Assembly (NCBI RefSeq): GCF_000685075.1
Contig: NZ_BAYD01000046.1
Coordinates: 1-64,000, forward strand
Direction: 5' to 3'
Origin: Paraburkholderia oxyphila NBRC 105797
Lineage (GTDB): Bacteria; Pseudomonadota; Gammaproteobacteria; Burkholderiales; Burkholderiaceae
DNA length: 64,000 bases
Every line of letters starts with the position of its first letter. The first letter of the stretch is position 1. Below, piece by piece: positions 1 through 10,392 of this stretch. The position numbers and the translations under genes are program-made. The notes beneath the pieces were generated by a model. The model was not told the DNA's origin. It worked only from the letters and a program-made list of their open reading frames with translations, and did not search any database.

Positions 1-227
1 TGTGACGCCGCTTCGTCGCTCTCGCCGGTTGCGCCCTCGCCGAACTCGGCGGCGCCCACGTGGCCATTCAGTTCGGGGGGCAGCTGGCCGTGCTCGATCT
101 TCTCGAGGTAGGCAAAGATCGCTTGCTTGATGAGCCAGTGCGGGGTGCGCTCGAGGCGCGTGGCGGCCTCTTTGAGCCGCGAGCGAAGCAGGTCGTCGAC
201 CTTGACGCCAAGGGTAGTGCTAGCCAT
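1..227 (-). CDS. putA: PutA N-terminus (proline dehydrogenase/P5C dehydrogenase), partial
   Basis: PutA oxidises proline to glutamate and also represses its own operon through an N-terminal ribbon-helix-helix domain. Only the first 75 codons are present; the gene runs off the left edge. The frame opens at an ATG at 227 preceded by GAAGGAAAC, a good ribosome binding site. The visible residues carry GVKVDDLLRSRLKEAA followed by RTPHWLIKQAIFAYLEK, which is the ribbon-helix-helix region typical of trifunctional PutA. The enzymatic domains lie outside the window. Proximity to priA fits the usual Burkholderia gene order. Identification rests on the N-terminal domain alone, but the RTPHWLIKQAIF block is characteristic. 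Confidence 0.88.
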   Translation of the reverse strand, partial: MASTTLGVKVDDLLRSRLKEAATRLERTPHWLIKQAIFAYLEKIEHGQLPPELNGHVGAAEFGEGATGESDEAAS

Positions 228-515
228 GTTTCCTTCGTATGCCGGCTGACCCGCACCGGCGAAAGACCAAAAAGTTCGCGAATCGTACCCCTCTCAATAA
301 AAAGGTGCAACCACTCTGCGGACTTGGTTGCACCACGCGCGGAGCCTTATGGGGCGCGGGTTTGCGGCCAACGCCCGCCGGCATTGGCCGGCGCGTTGCA
401 CTCGGTATTTTCCCTGGCCAGCAACAATCAGGTGAACCCTAATCGATTCCGCCGCCGCGCCGTTATACAAACATCAACGGGGGCCGATCAACGAATCTGG
501 CGCGAGGACCAAAAA

Positions 516-665
516 ATGGAAAAGTGGCTGGTGGTAGCGGGTGTCTGGAGCATGTGCGCGCTGTGCGCGGTGTTGTTCATTCGTGGTGCGACCGCGCCCG
601 CCATGCGCAAAGTGCGCGTGACGCAGGACCGGCGTGGCGACGCGCCACACGCGATGAAGCGCTGA
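516..665 (+). CDS. Small single-pass membrane protein, unknown function
   Basis: A 49-residue ORF beginning MEKWLVVAGVWSMCALCAVL. Residues 4-22 are hydrophobic enough for one membrane span; the rest is basic and hydrophilic. A GAGGA sequence 8 bases before the ATG could serve as a ribosome binding site. Its stop codon abuts the stop codon of priA, so the two genes are convergent with no space between them. I do not recognise a family. The membrane-span-plus-basic-tail layout and the ribosome binding site favour a real gene, but the short length leaves doubt. Confidence 0.55.
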   Translation: MEKWLVVAGVWSMCALCAVLFIRGATAPAMRKVRVTQDRRGDAPHAMKR

Positions 666-2972
<2,307 letters not shown>

Positions 2973-3397
2973 GCGCAGCCCCGACGAACACGGCGCTGGC
3001 ACCGTGCGCTGGCGCACCGACGTCCGAAGTTAAAGTAGAACTTCACTATCCGCGCTAAGTTTTGGATTCCGCAGAACAAACACGCTCCCGGCGCCGCACC
3101 TGTGGATAACTTTGTTAAGAACTTGACCACCCCGCGCCGCCGACAAGGTTCCAGGGTCATTATGTGGGACACCGCACAAATCGCCGTGGAGCGCCGAAAG
3201 CCTTATCTGTCAAGGGCCTGAATGATTGCTCACAGGCATCGCTACTGCCATGCGGCAATTTTTCCCTCTTGCGCGCCGCAACGAGGTAAGTGTGTATAAG
3301 TCAAGTCTTGACAGCGGCGCAACGGCATCTAGATGGGTTCTTGAGCCAGGCTAGACCCTGGTGCCCAGAGCCCAGTTCGCTGCGACGCAACAAAAAA
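2973..3397. other. Intergenic region between priA and hemE
   Basis: About 425 bases with no convincing gene. It contains one perfect DnaA-box-like 9-mer (TGTGGATAA at 3101-3109). A TTGACA at 3310-3315 (plus strand) has no good -10 partner and no gene downstream. The minus-strand sequence past hemE has a GC-rich stretch overlapping the stop codon followed by TTTTTT (3392-3397), which may terminate hemE. Confidence 0.5.
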
Positions 3398-4489
3398 TCA
3401 CGCCGCCGCGGCGCGCAAAGCCCGGCTGTGACGATGCACTTCGTCGACGAGTTCGGCGACGTTTTCAGGCGGCGTGAACTGCGAGATGCCGTGTCCGAGG
3501 TTGAACACGTGGCCCGGGTGGGCACCGAAGCTGTCGAGTACCGCGCGCGCCTGCTCGCGGATCGCCGCCGGCGAGGCGAACAGCACCGTCGGGTCCAGGT
3601 TGCCCTGGAGCGCTACGCGATCGCCCACGCGCTCGCGCGCGCGGCCAAGGTTGACGGTCCAGTCGAGTCCGACCGCATCGACGCCCGTTTCGGCGATCTC
3701 GTCGAGCCACAAGCCGCCGCCCTTCGTGAAGGTGATGACGGGCACGCGCTCGCCATCGTGCTCGCGCTTGAGCTGGGCGACCACGCGCTTGATGTATGCA
3801 AGCGAGAAGCGCTGATAGATGCCGTCCGCGAGCGCACCGCCCCAGGTGTCGAAGATCATGACGGCTTGCGCGCCGGCTTCGATCTGCGCATTCAGATACG
3901 CAGCCACTGCCTGTGCATTGACCTCGAGAATGCGCTCCATCAAGTCGGGGCGCGCGTAGAGCATCGACTTCACGGTGCGGAAATCGTCCGAGCCGCCGCC
4001 CTCGACCATATAGCAGGCGAGCGTCCATGGGCTGCCCGAGAAGCCGATGAGCGGCACGCGCTGGCGCCCTTGCGCGTCGGTCAGCGCGCGGCGGATCTCG
4101 CGCACGGCGTCGGTCACATAGCCGAGCGTCGCGCCGATGTCGGGCACCGCGAGCTTCGCGACATCCTCTTCGCTACGCACCGGATGCGCGAACTTCGGCC
4201 CTTCGCCCACCTGGAACGAGAGACCGAGACCCATTGCGTCAGGGATCGTGAGAATGTCCGAGAAAAGGATCGCGGCATCGAGCGGATAGCGCTCGAGCGG
4301 CTGCAGCGTCACCTCGGTCGCGTAGTCCGGGTTCTTGGCAAGGCCGAGAAAGCTGCCTGCGCGGCTGCGCGTGGCGTTGTACTCCGGCAGATAGCGGCCC
4401 GCCTGGCGCATCAGCCAGATCGGCGTGTATTCGGTCGGCTGACGCAGCAACGCGCGCAGGAAGGTGTCGTTCAGAAGAGTGTGGGCCAC
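3398..4489 (-). CDS. hemE: Uroporphyrinogen decarboxylase
   Basis: HemE removes the four acetate carboxyls of uroporphyrinogen III to give coproporphyrinogen III in haem synthesis. The sequence shows the family signature PIWLMRQAGRYLPEY near the N-terminus and GFSGSPWTLACYMVEGGGS in the middle, with the aspartate of the ILFSDIL segment. I chose the GTG at 4489 (VAHTLLNDTFLRALL) because homologues start at this point; ATGs further upstream would add an unrelated Arg/Ser-rich tail. The 363-residue length is typical. The C-terminus (ISQFTPPENVAELVDEVH) is complete. Confidence 0.96.
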   Translation of the reverse strand: MAHTLLNDTFLRALLRQPTEYTPIWLMRQAGRYLPEYNATRSRAGSFLGLAKNPDYATEVTLQPLERYPLDAAILFSDILTIPDAMGLGLSFQVGEGPKFAHPVRSEEDVAKLAVPDIGATLGYVTDAVREIRRALTDAQGRQRVPLIGFSGSPWTLACYMVEGGGSDDFRTVKSMLYARPDLMERILEVNAQAVAAYLNAQIEAGAQAVMIFDTWGGALADGIYQRFSLAYIKRVVAQLKREHDGERVPVITFTKGGGLWLDEIAETGVDAVGLDWTVNLGRARERVGDRVALQGNLDPTVLFASPAAIREQARAVLDSFGAHPGHVFNLGHGISQFTPPENVAELVDEVHRHSRALRAAAA

Positions 4490-4663
4490 GGGCGGGAGGC
4501 GCTTGACGCGCGAGATTCGAAAGCAGACGGCCATTCTACCGGAGCCGCCGCCGCGGCATGACGCTGATGGCCGGGATAAGCAGCGCACGCCGCACGAGAC
4601 GCATGCAAATCTCATGGGCATCCGGGCGCCCTTTGCATGCGCGCCAACCAGGTCACTCCATGC

Positions 4664-4692
4664 TTAACGCGTGCCTGCGCACGGGCTATGAT
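4664..4692 (+). promoter_or_regulatory. Predicted sigma70 promoter of the pheC-like gene
   Basis: TTAACG (4664-4669) and TATGAT (4687-4692) are separated by exactly 17 bases, upstream of the gene starting at 4749. The -10 matches consensus in five of six positions and the -35 in four of six. Confidence 0.5.
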
Positions 4693-4748
4693 CGGATGCC
4701 TTTCCGATCCATTACATCGAAAAATCCATAAGAGAGGAGACACGCCGC

Positions 4749-5588
4749 ATGAACAAGAAGAAGGCCGCCGCCGCATGCTCATTGATTGCCGCGCTTGCTG
4801 CTGGTATTGCCGGCATTGCCGTCACGCCTGAGGCATTTGCTCAAAGCCCGGCCACGCCGGGCGTCGCTACGCCGAGCGTCGCCACGCCATCGCGGCTCGA
4901 TGAAGTGTTGTCGCGCGGCACGCTGCGCGCGTGCACGACGGGCGACTACAAGCCCTACTCGTTCTACAAGCCGGACGGCACGTTCGAAGGCATCGATATC
5001 GACATGACCGAGTCGCTCGCAAAGTCGCTGGGCGTGAAGGCCGAGTTCGTCAAGACGACGTGGTCGAACCTGATGAACGACTTCCTCGCGAAATGCGACG
5101 TCGCGGTGGGCGGCGTGTCGACCACGCTGGAGCGACAGAAGCGCGCATTCTTCACCGAGCCCTACCAGGTCGACGGCAAGACGCCCATCGTGCGCTGCGA
5201 CGACGTGAGCAAGTATCAGACGGTCGCGCAGATCGACCAGCCCTCCACGCGCGTGATCGTGAACCCGGGTGGGACGAACGAACGCTTCGCGAAGCAGTTT
5301 TTCCCGCACGCGAACCTCACCGTCTATCCGGACAACGTGACGATCTTCAAGCAGATCCTCGCGGGCAAGGCGGACGTGATGGTCACCGACGCATCCGAAA
5401 CGCTACTGCAGCAAAAGCTCAACCCGGGGCTGTGCTCGGTGCACCCCGACAAGCCGTTCCAGTATGGCGAGAAGGCGTGGATGGTGCCGCGCGGCGACGT
5501 GGTGTTCCAGCAGTACGTCGATCAGTGGCTGCACCTCGCGCGCGCGAGCGGCGAGTATCAGGCGATCTCGGACAAATGGCTCAAGTAA
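4749..5588 (+). CDS. pheC: Periplasmic cyclohexadienyl dehydratase, PheC type (solute-binding-protein fold)
   Basis: This 279-residue protein has an N-terminal signal peptide ending near AFAQS (residue 28) and a periplasmic amino-acid-binding fold. It could be read as a generic ABC binding protein, but it carries the blocks that mark Pseudomonas PheC: TTGDYKPYSFY, NPGGTNERFA, YPDNVTIFKQILAGKADVMV and a LNPGLCSVHPDKPF segment. PheC converts prephenate to phenylpyruvate and arogenate to phenylalanine in the periplasm. No permease or ATPase gene of an ABC system adjoins it, which also favours an enzyme over a transporter component. A strong ribosome binding site (GAGAGGAGA) precedes the ATG. The specific activity is inferred from family resemblance. 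Confidence 0.82.
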   Translation: MNKKKAAAACSLIAALAAGIAGIAVTPEAFAQSPATPGVATPSVATPSRLDEVLSRGTLRACTTGDYKPYSFYKPDGTFEGIDIDMTESLAKSLGVKAEFVKTTWSNLMNDFLAKCDVAVGGVSTTLERQKRAFFTEPYQVDGKTPIVRCDDVSKYQTVAQIDQPSTRVIVNPGGTNERFAKQFFPHANLTVYPDNVTIFKQILAGKADVMVTDASETLLQQKLNPGLCSVHPDKPFQYGEKAWMVPRGDVVFQQYVDQWLHLARASGEYQAISDKWLK

Positions 5589-5607
5589 TGTGACCGTGCA
5601 TTAGCGG

Positions 5608-5628
5608 GCGCCGGGACCCACCCGGCGC
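5608..5628. terminator. GC-rich hairpin after pheC
   Basis: A perfect 8-bp stem (GCGCCGGG / CCCGGCGC) with a 5-base loop lies 20 bases past the stop codon at 5588. No T-tract follows, so it may be a stability hairpin rather than an intrinsic terminator. Confidence 0.4.
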
Positions 5629-6173
5629 GACATCATTCGCTAGTTTGTATGAGGAGTTGCAACCGCACGTTGCAGTGCGGTATGCGCCATCCTTGCATTT
5701 CACGCACGGATTCAATCAGGAATCCATGCTGCATGTGCGCATGCGATTTGCGTTTTTACGCGGGGCATTTCCTGCAATGCCCATATGGCGGGACTCTTTT
5801 CATGCACGAAGAATGACGCACCGAATTCACGTCTTCGCATCGTCTGACAGCAATAAAAAATGCAGGTAAAAATGACTTTCGAAAAACGCTCAGGACGGCA
5901 AAAAATCCCGCAGAGCCTTATCTGACGGGCGTTACAACCTGAAACACTTTGTTACCGCCAAGGTTCATTAATTCGCCCACAATGCCTTCAACGGTTTCAA
6001 CACGGATGTGGCTCGGTGCAAGTGTGAGCGGACACGATACACCAGCCGGTCGGCGTCATGCCGAAGCCCTTTCCGGGGGCATCCTTGCTGGAGCCGTAAC
6101 CGGCGTTTTGCACGTACGAAGACCCGGCTCCTCATTTGGTCTCCTCGCGCTAACCCCGTAGCGTGTGGTTTTT

Positions 6174-6199
6174 AGCGGGCTCCAGGCCCGCTTTTTTTT
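6174..6199 (+). terminator. Strong intrinsic terminator
   Basis: Stem AGCGGGC / GCCCGCT with a 5-base loop, followed by a run of T to 6199. The T-run is only on the plus strand. It lies about 590 bases past the pheC stop, so it is more likely to end an unannotated transcript. Confidence 0.8.
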
Positions 6200-6451
6200 C
6201 GCCTATTCCCCGTGTTCAGCGCTTTTTTCCAGCCGTTGTTGTGCTGGCAAGAATAATCGCGCGCACAAACCTCCACCGCCGGTATTCGTATTCAGGCCGC
6301 TTTCCGGGTTAACCCGCCACTGCCAATTCGCGGCTATTCCCATTGCCGCTCAGTTCATTCGGCATGCAAAGCATCTGGCGTTTGATCCGCTTGAGTTGTT
6401 TCGCCGCGCCGGCACATTGGCGCCGCGGCGAAACATCAGGATCAAGCGCAC

Positions 6452-8194
6452 TCAAGCCGTCTTCTGCTCGCTGATTTTCAGTTCGTCGATCATGCGCGAG
6501 CGCATTACGAACTTTTGCACCTTGCCCGTTACCGTCATCGGCATTTCGTCGACGAAGCGGATGTACTTCGGGATCTTGTAGTGTGCGATTTGCCCCTGGC
6601 AGAACGCCTGAATCTCCTCGGGCGTGGCCGCCTCGCCGGGACGCAGCACGATCCACGCGCACACCTCTTCGCCGTACTTTGCATCGGGCACGCCGAACAC
6701 CTGCACCGACTGCACCTTGGGATGGCGGAACAGGAACTCCTCGATCTCGCGCGGGTAGATGTTCTCGCCGCCGCGGATCAGCATGTCCTTCAGGCGCCCG
6801 ACGATATTGCAGTAGCCCTCGGCGTCGATCGTCGCGAGGTCGCCCGTGTGCATCCAGCCATCGACGATCGATTCGGCTGTCTTCGCCTCGTCGCCCCAGT
6901 AGCCGCGCATCACCGAGTAGCCCTTCGTGCAGAGCTCGCCCGTCTCGCCGACCGGCACGATGTTACCGAGCGCGTCGACGATCTTCACCTCGAGGTGCGG
7001 CTGGATGCGCCCCACCGTGGTCGTGCGCTTGTCGAGCGGGTCGGTTGTCGAGCTCTGGAACGATACCGGGCTCGTCTCCGTCATGCCGTAGGCGATCGTG
7101 ATCTCCGCGAGATGCATCTTCGAGACCACGCGCTTCATCGTTTCGATCGGGCAAGGCGAGCCCGCCATGATGCCCGTGCGCAGGCGCGACAGATCGAAGC
7201 GCGCGAAGTCGGGATGATCGAGCTCGGCGATGAACATCGTCGGCACCCCGTGCAGCGCGGTGCAGCGCTCTTCGGACACCGCTTCGAGCGTCGCGCGCGG
7301 ATCGAAGGCCTCACCCGGAAACACCATGGCCGCGCCCACGGAGACGCACGCGAGCACCGCAAGCACCATGCCGAAACAGTGATAGAGCGGCACCGGAATG
7401 CAGAGCGAATCTTCTTCGGTCAGCCGCATCGCCATGGCGATGAAGCGGCCGTTGTTGAGCACGTTGCGGTGCGTGAGCGTGGCGCCCTTCGGGTTGCCCG
7501 TGGTGCCGCTCGTGAACTGGATGTTGATGGGATCGTCGGCGACGAGCGTCGCGTCGATCGCGTCGAGCTCGGCCGTGCCGTCGCGCTCGAGCCGCTCGCG
7601 GCCCCGCTCGATCAGCTCGCCGAAGTTCAGCATGCCAGGCGTCTCGGCGTCGCACATGCGGATCACCGCGCGCAGCTCGGGCAGCTTCGCCGCGTGCAGT
7701 TCGCCCGGCGTCGCGTTCGCGAGCTCGGGCGCTAGCGCCTGCAGCATCTCGAGGTACTTCGAGGTCTTGAAGCTTTCCGCCGCGACGATCGCCTTGCAGC
7801 CCACCTTGTTCAGCGCGTACTCGAGCTCGGCGAGCCGGTAGGCGGGATTGATGTTGACCAGCACCGCGCCGATGCGCGCCGTGGCGAACTGCGTGAGCAG
7901 CCACTCGAAGCGATTGGGCGACCAGATGCCGACCCGGTCGCCCGGCGCAACGCCGAGCGAGAGGAAGCCGGCTGCGACCACGTCCACTTCCTCGGCAAAC
8001 TCGCGCCAGGTCCAGCGGATGTCCTGTTCGCGAAACACCACCGCAGGACGCTCAGGAAAGCGCTGCGCGGTCTCCCGCAGGAAAGTGCCGATGGTGGCGT
8101 CGGAAAGCGGCGTATCGGTCGCTCCACGCACGTAGGAAAGCCCGTCTTTCGGCGCGATGAGCGCTTCGCGCGCACCTGCTGCGTCGATGGCCAT
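6452..8194 (-). CDS. AMP-dependent acyl-CoA synthetase (fatty-acid CoA ligase family)
   Basis: A 580-residue adenylate-forming enzyme that activates a carboxylic acid with ATP and transfers it to CoA. The phosphate-binding motif INIQFTSGTTGNPKGATLTH, the AYGMTETSP motif, the HTGDLATIDAEGY hinge region and the C-terminal lysine in PMTVTGKVQK are all present. The start at 8194 has a GGGGAGAC ribosome binding site; upstream in-frame ATGs lack one. The overall pattern resembles medium/long-chain acyl-CoA synthetases, but the substrate cannot be read from sequence. It stands alone, with no beta-oxidation genes beside it. Confidence 0.92.
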   Translation of the reverse strand: MAIDAAGAREALIAPKDGLSYVRGATDTPLSDATIGTFLRETAQRFPERPAVVFREQDIRWTWREFAEEVDVVAAGFLSLGVAPGDRVGIWSPNRFEWLLTQFATARIGAVLVNINPAYRLAELEYALNKVGCKAIVAAESFKTSKYLEMLQALAPELANATPGELHAAKLPELRAVIRMCDAETPGMLNFGELIERGRERLERDGTAELDAIDATLVADDPINIQFTSGTTGNPKGATLTHRNVLNNGRFIAMAMRLTEEDSLCIPVPLYHCFGMVLAVLACVSVGAAMVFPGEAFDPRATLEAVSEERCTALHGVPTMFIAELDHPDFARFDLSRLRTGIMAGSPCPIETMKRVVSKMHLAEITIAYGMTETSPVSFQSSTTDPLDKRTTTVGRIQPHLEVKIVDALGNIVPVGETGELCTKGYSVMRGYWGDEAKTAESIVDGWMHTGDLATIDAEGYCNIVGRLKDMLIRGGENIYPREIEEFLFRHPKVQSVQVFGVPDAKYGEEVCAWIVLRPGEAATPEEIQAFCQGQIAHYKIPKYIRFVDEMPMTVTGKVQKFVMRSRMIDELKISEQKTA

Positions 8195-8373
8195 GATGGC
8201 TGTCTCCCCGGGAGTCTCACTCCCGATTGAAATGGATTTGAAAACCATTGTGCCACTGTGCGCGCGGCCAGCAGCATCAAGTTTTACCCGCAGCGCATGA
8301 GCTGCGGCCGACGCCTGCGACCGTGTCGTCGCCAGGCACGAAGGCATGATTTCGCATTACCTTTCCGTAAACG

Positions 8374-9652
8374 TCAAGTGATTTTCTCGTGTCGGCGCTG
8401 AGGGGCGAATCGCCGGGCTTCTTCGCTCGGCGAACCCGCAAAAAAAAAAGTCCTCCGCGCATTACCGGGATAGGCGGCCTTGATCTTCAGGAAGAAGTAG
8501 GCGCCGCGGTAGCCGTAGGCCATGCGCTTGATGACCTTGATGCGGTTGTTGATGCCTTCGAGCTGGCCGGTGTGCATCGGCCAGCGTACGCGGGCGAGGA
8601 TGCCGCGCCAGTAGGGAGCGAGGTTGCGGGCGAAGCGCGCCAACGCTTCGATGCCACTGTCGCGCGCTTGCGCCCGCCAGGCCCGCCAGGCGCGACGCCA
8701 TTGCCACGTATGCATGGGCTGCCAGAGCTCTTTGAGGCTGGTTTTCAGCACGTAGACTGTCATGAGGACCTGATTGGCAGCCAGCAACTCGTCAAGCTTG
8801 ATGCGCTGATCGCTTTGCAGATTGTCGGGATTGCACAGCAGCAGCCAACGGGCACGCTTGACCACGCGCCGCAGCGGGCGCTCCTGTCTGAGCTGGTTCG
8901 CTTCGTCCACGCGCACGCGGTCAATCACCTCCCGGCCGTATTTGGCCACCACATGGAACAGGTCATAGACGACGCGCGCATCCGGGCAATGGGCCTGCAC
9001 CTCCATCGAACGCGGTCTTCATGTCCATCGCGACTGCCTCGATGCGAGCGCAGCGCGCCTTGCCCAGCCATTCGAAGAAGGGGCGAACGGCCTCACGGCT
9101 ACGACCTTCGCCAATCCACAGCACGCGCCGCGTGTCGGCATCCAGCACTGCGCTCGCGTAGCGATGGCCCCTGTACAAGGCAAACTCGCCCATCACCAGA
9201 CGACGGGGCTCGGGCTGAGGCAAGGCGTCCAGCCTGGCTTGCAGGCGGCGCGTATCGATGCGCCGCACCGTCTCCCAATGCAGCCCGGACAGCTCGCAGA
9301 CGTGGGCAATCGGCAGCGTCTCGCACCAGCGGCCGACAAACTCCGCCAGGCGCCGGGTGATCCGCGCGTGGCGCTCCAGCCAGCTCACGCGCTCCGTGCG
9401 CGGCCCGCATGTGGTGCACCGTACCCGCCGCAATCACACGCGCAGCCACACCGCGTCGCCCAGCATCGGCAGGTCGCGGATCGTGCGCCAGCTCCGCTCG
9501 TGCACGCGCTCGCCACTGGAGCCACAGCCGGAGCACCGCGCCGGGTGTGCGTCGTGAGGGATCAGGGTAATGTGTGTTGCGCCGGGTTCGCGCTGGAATT
9601 GAGTGACGTTGAAGCTTTCCCGGAACGGGAGTTCAAACTTATGATCGGCCAT
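8374..9652 (-). pseudogene. ISL3-family transposase, broken by stop codon and frameshift
   Basis: The reading starts at 9652 (MADHKFELPFRESFNV) with a zinc-finger-like CSGCGSSGE segment near the N-terminus. An in-frame TGA follows VWLRV, where an arginine codon would be expected. A second lesion near 9008 (after DMKTAFDG) shifts the frame; the sequence resumes as EVQAHCPDARVVYDLFHVV, consistent with a 2-base deletion. The first catalytic aspartate of the DDE triad also appears lost: the usual DEFAL is GEFALYRGHRYA here. The last frame reads through the right end of the element into flanking DNA before stopping at 8374. The gene cannot make an active transposase. Confidence 0.88.
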
Positions 9653-9757
9653 GAAAGCGGTGGTGATCGGGAGAAGCTGATTGGTCGCACAACCAGTCTA
9701 TCCCTTCTGTCACCGCTTTCCTTTTGGACTCGCCTTCCCGCGAATCCGTGAAGAACC
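8449..9757 (-). mobile_element. Degenerate ISL3-family insertion sequence (about 1.3 kb)
   Basis: The element holds one broken transposase. Its ends are imperfect inverted repeats: the sequence inward from 8449 matches the reverse complement of the end at 9757 (GGTTCTTCACGGATTCGCGG) at 14 of 21 positions. Both sides are flanked by A-tracts (8440-8449 and 9758-9766), consistent with an 8-bp A8 target duplication, the duplication size known for ISL3 elements. The right flank is the T-tract of the atp operon terminator, so the element jumped into that terminator without removing its hairpin. The left boundary is uncertain by one or two bases because of the A-tract. Confidence 0.75.
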
Positions 9758-9788
9758 AAAAAAAAAGCCCCCCACATCGGGGAGCCCT
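9758..9788 (-). terminator. Terminator of the atp operon
   Basis: On the minus strand, AGGGCTCCCC and GGGGGGCT form a hairpin followed by nine T residues, 46 bases past the atpC stop. The T-tract adjoins the end of the ISL3 element, which seems to have inserted into it. Confidence 0.75.
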
Positions 9789-9833
9789 TTTCAGTACGAT
9801 TGGCACGCACCCGAGGGGCGCGCCATCGCGAGA

Positions 9834-10259
9834 TCAATGCTGGTTCATCTTGCGCAGGCGCGCGATTGCCGCGAGCTGCGCGACCGCGTAGGCGAGCTCC
9901 GCCTGCGCCGTTGCGTATTCGAGATTCGAGCCGGCATTCTGCACCGCCTCTTCGGCGCGCTTGCGCGCCTCCGCGGCCTTCGCCTCGTCGAGATCCTCGC
10001 CTCGGATCGCGGTGTCGGCAAGCACCGTCACGCCGCCCGGTTGCACTTCGAGAATGCCGCCGGCGACGAACACGAACTCCTCCCCGCCGTTTTCGGCGAC
10101 GATGCGCACGGCACCCGGACGAATCTGCGTAATCAGCGGCGTGTGACCCGGCAGGATGCCGAGCTCGCCCGCCTCGCCCGGAAGCGCGACGAACTTCGCC
10201 CGGCCCTCGAAGATACTCTCTTCGGCGCTGACGACGTCTACCTTGATGGTTGCTGCCAT
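9834..10259 (-). CDS. atpC: ATP synthase F1 epsilon subunit
   Basis: The 141-residue epsilon subunit of the F1 central stalk, which couples rotation and can inhibit ATP hydrolysis. The beta-sandwich domain contains IFEGRAKFVALPGEAGELGI and the PGHTPLITQIRPG block typical of AtpC. The C-terminal half is the expected helical hairpin (EAKAAEARKRAEEA). It is the last gene of the operon. The gap to atpD (133 bases) is long for this operon and contains a palindromic repeat. Confidence 0.96.
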   Translation of the reverse strand: MAATIKVDVVSAEESIFEGRAKFVALPGEAGELGILPGHTPLITQIRPGAVRIVAENGGEEFVFVAGGILEVQPGGVTVLADTAIRGEDLDEAKAAEARKRAEEAVQNAGSNLEYATAQAELAYAVAQLAAIARLRKMNQH

Positions 10260-10271
10260 ATGTGTCGACTC

Positions 10272-10318
10272 CTGTCGATCGGAGTTAGCGCTTCAGCGCT
10301 AACTCCGATCTCATGCAC
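10272..10318. repeat. Dispersed palindromic repeat, copy 1 (between atpD and atpC)
   Basis: A near-perfect inverted repeat: the 34 bases at 10277-10310 pair over 16 bp with a 2-base centre (GGAGTTAGCGC and its complement). The flanks CTGTCG on the left and TCATGCAC on the right resemble copies near 28857 and 51900. It lies within the atp operon between two co-directional genes. Confidence 0.85.
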
Positions 10319-10392
10319 GGCTGGTTGAGTGGTTGCGTGGGCGTGGCGCCTCACGAACGAAGCGCAACACCTTTTCTTCAACAACTCAACCT

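Larger units (their letters stand above)
5589..6451. other. Long intergenic region, possible small RNA gene
   Basis: About 860 bases without a convincing protein gene. Past the hairpin at 5608-5628 the sequence is less GC-rich than its surroundings. From about 6040 there are several short hairpins (TCGGC/GCCGA near 6048, GCCG/CGGC near 6096, CGCTA/TAGCG near 6148), followed by a strong plus-strand terminator at 6174-6199. No plus-strand gene lies close enough upstream to own that terminator, which suggests a non-coding transcript. I cannot assign it to a known RNA family and see no clear promoter. Confidence 0.4.

Noticed and set aside
3290..3397. A tRNA-like or promoter element upstream of hemE's end (TTGACA at 3310)
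   Set aside because: No cloverleaf can be formed, no acceptable -10 follows at the right spacing, and no plus-strand gene is downstream.
8416..8448. GGCTTCTTCGCTCGG at 8416 as the left end of the insertion sequence
   Set aside because: It resembles the other end (GGTTCTTC), but it leaves no target duplication, whereas an end at 8449 gives matching A-tracts on both sides and a longer inverted match.
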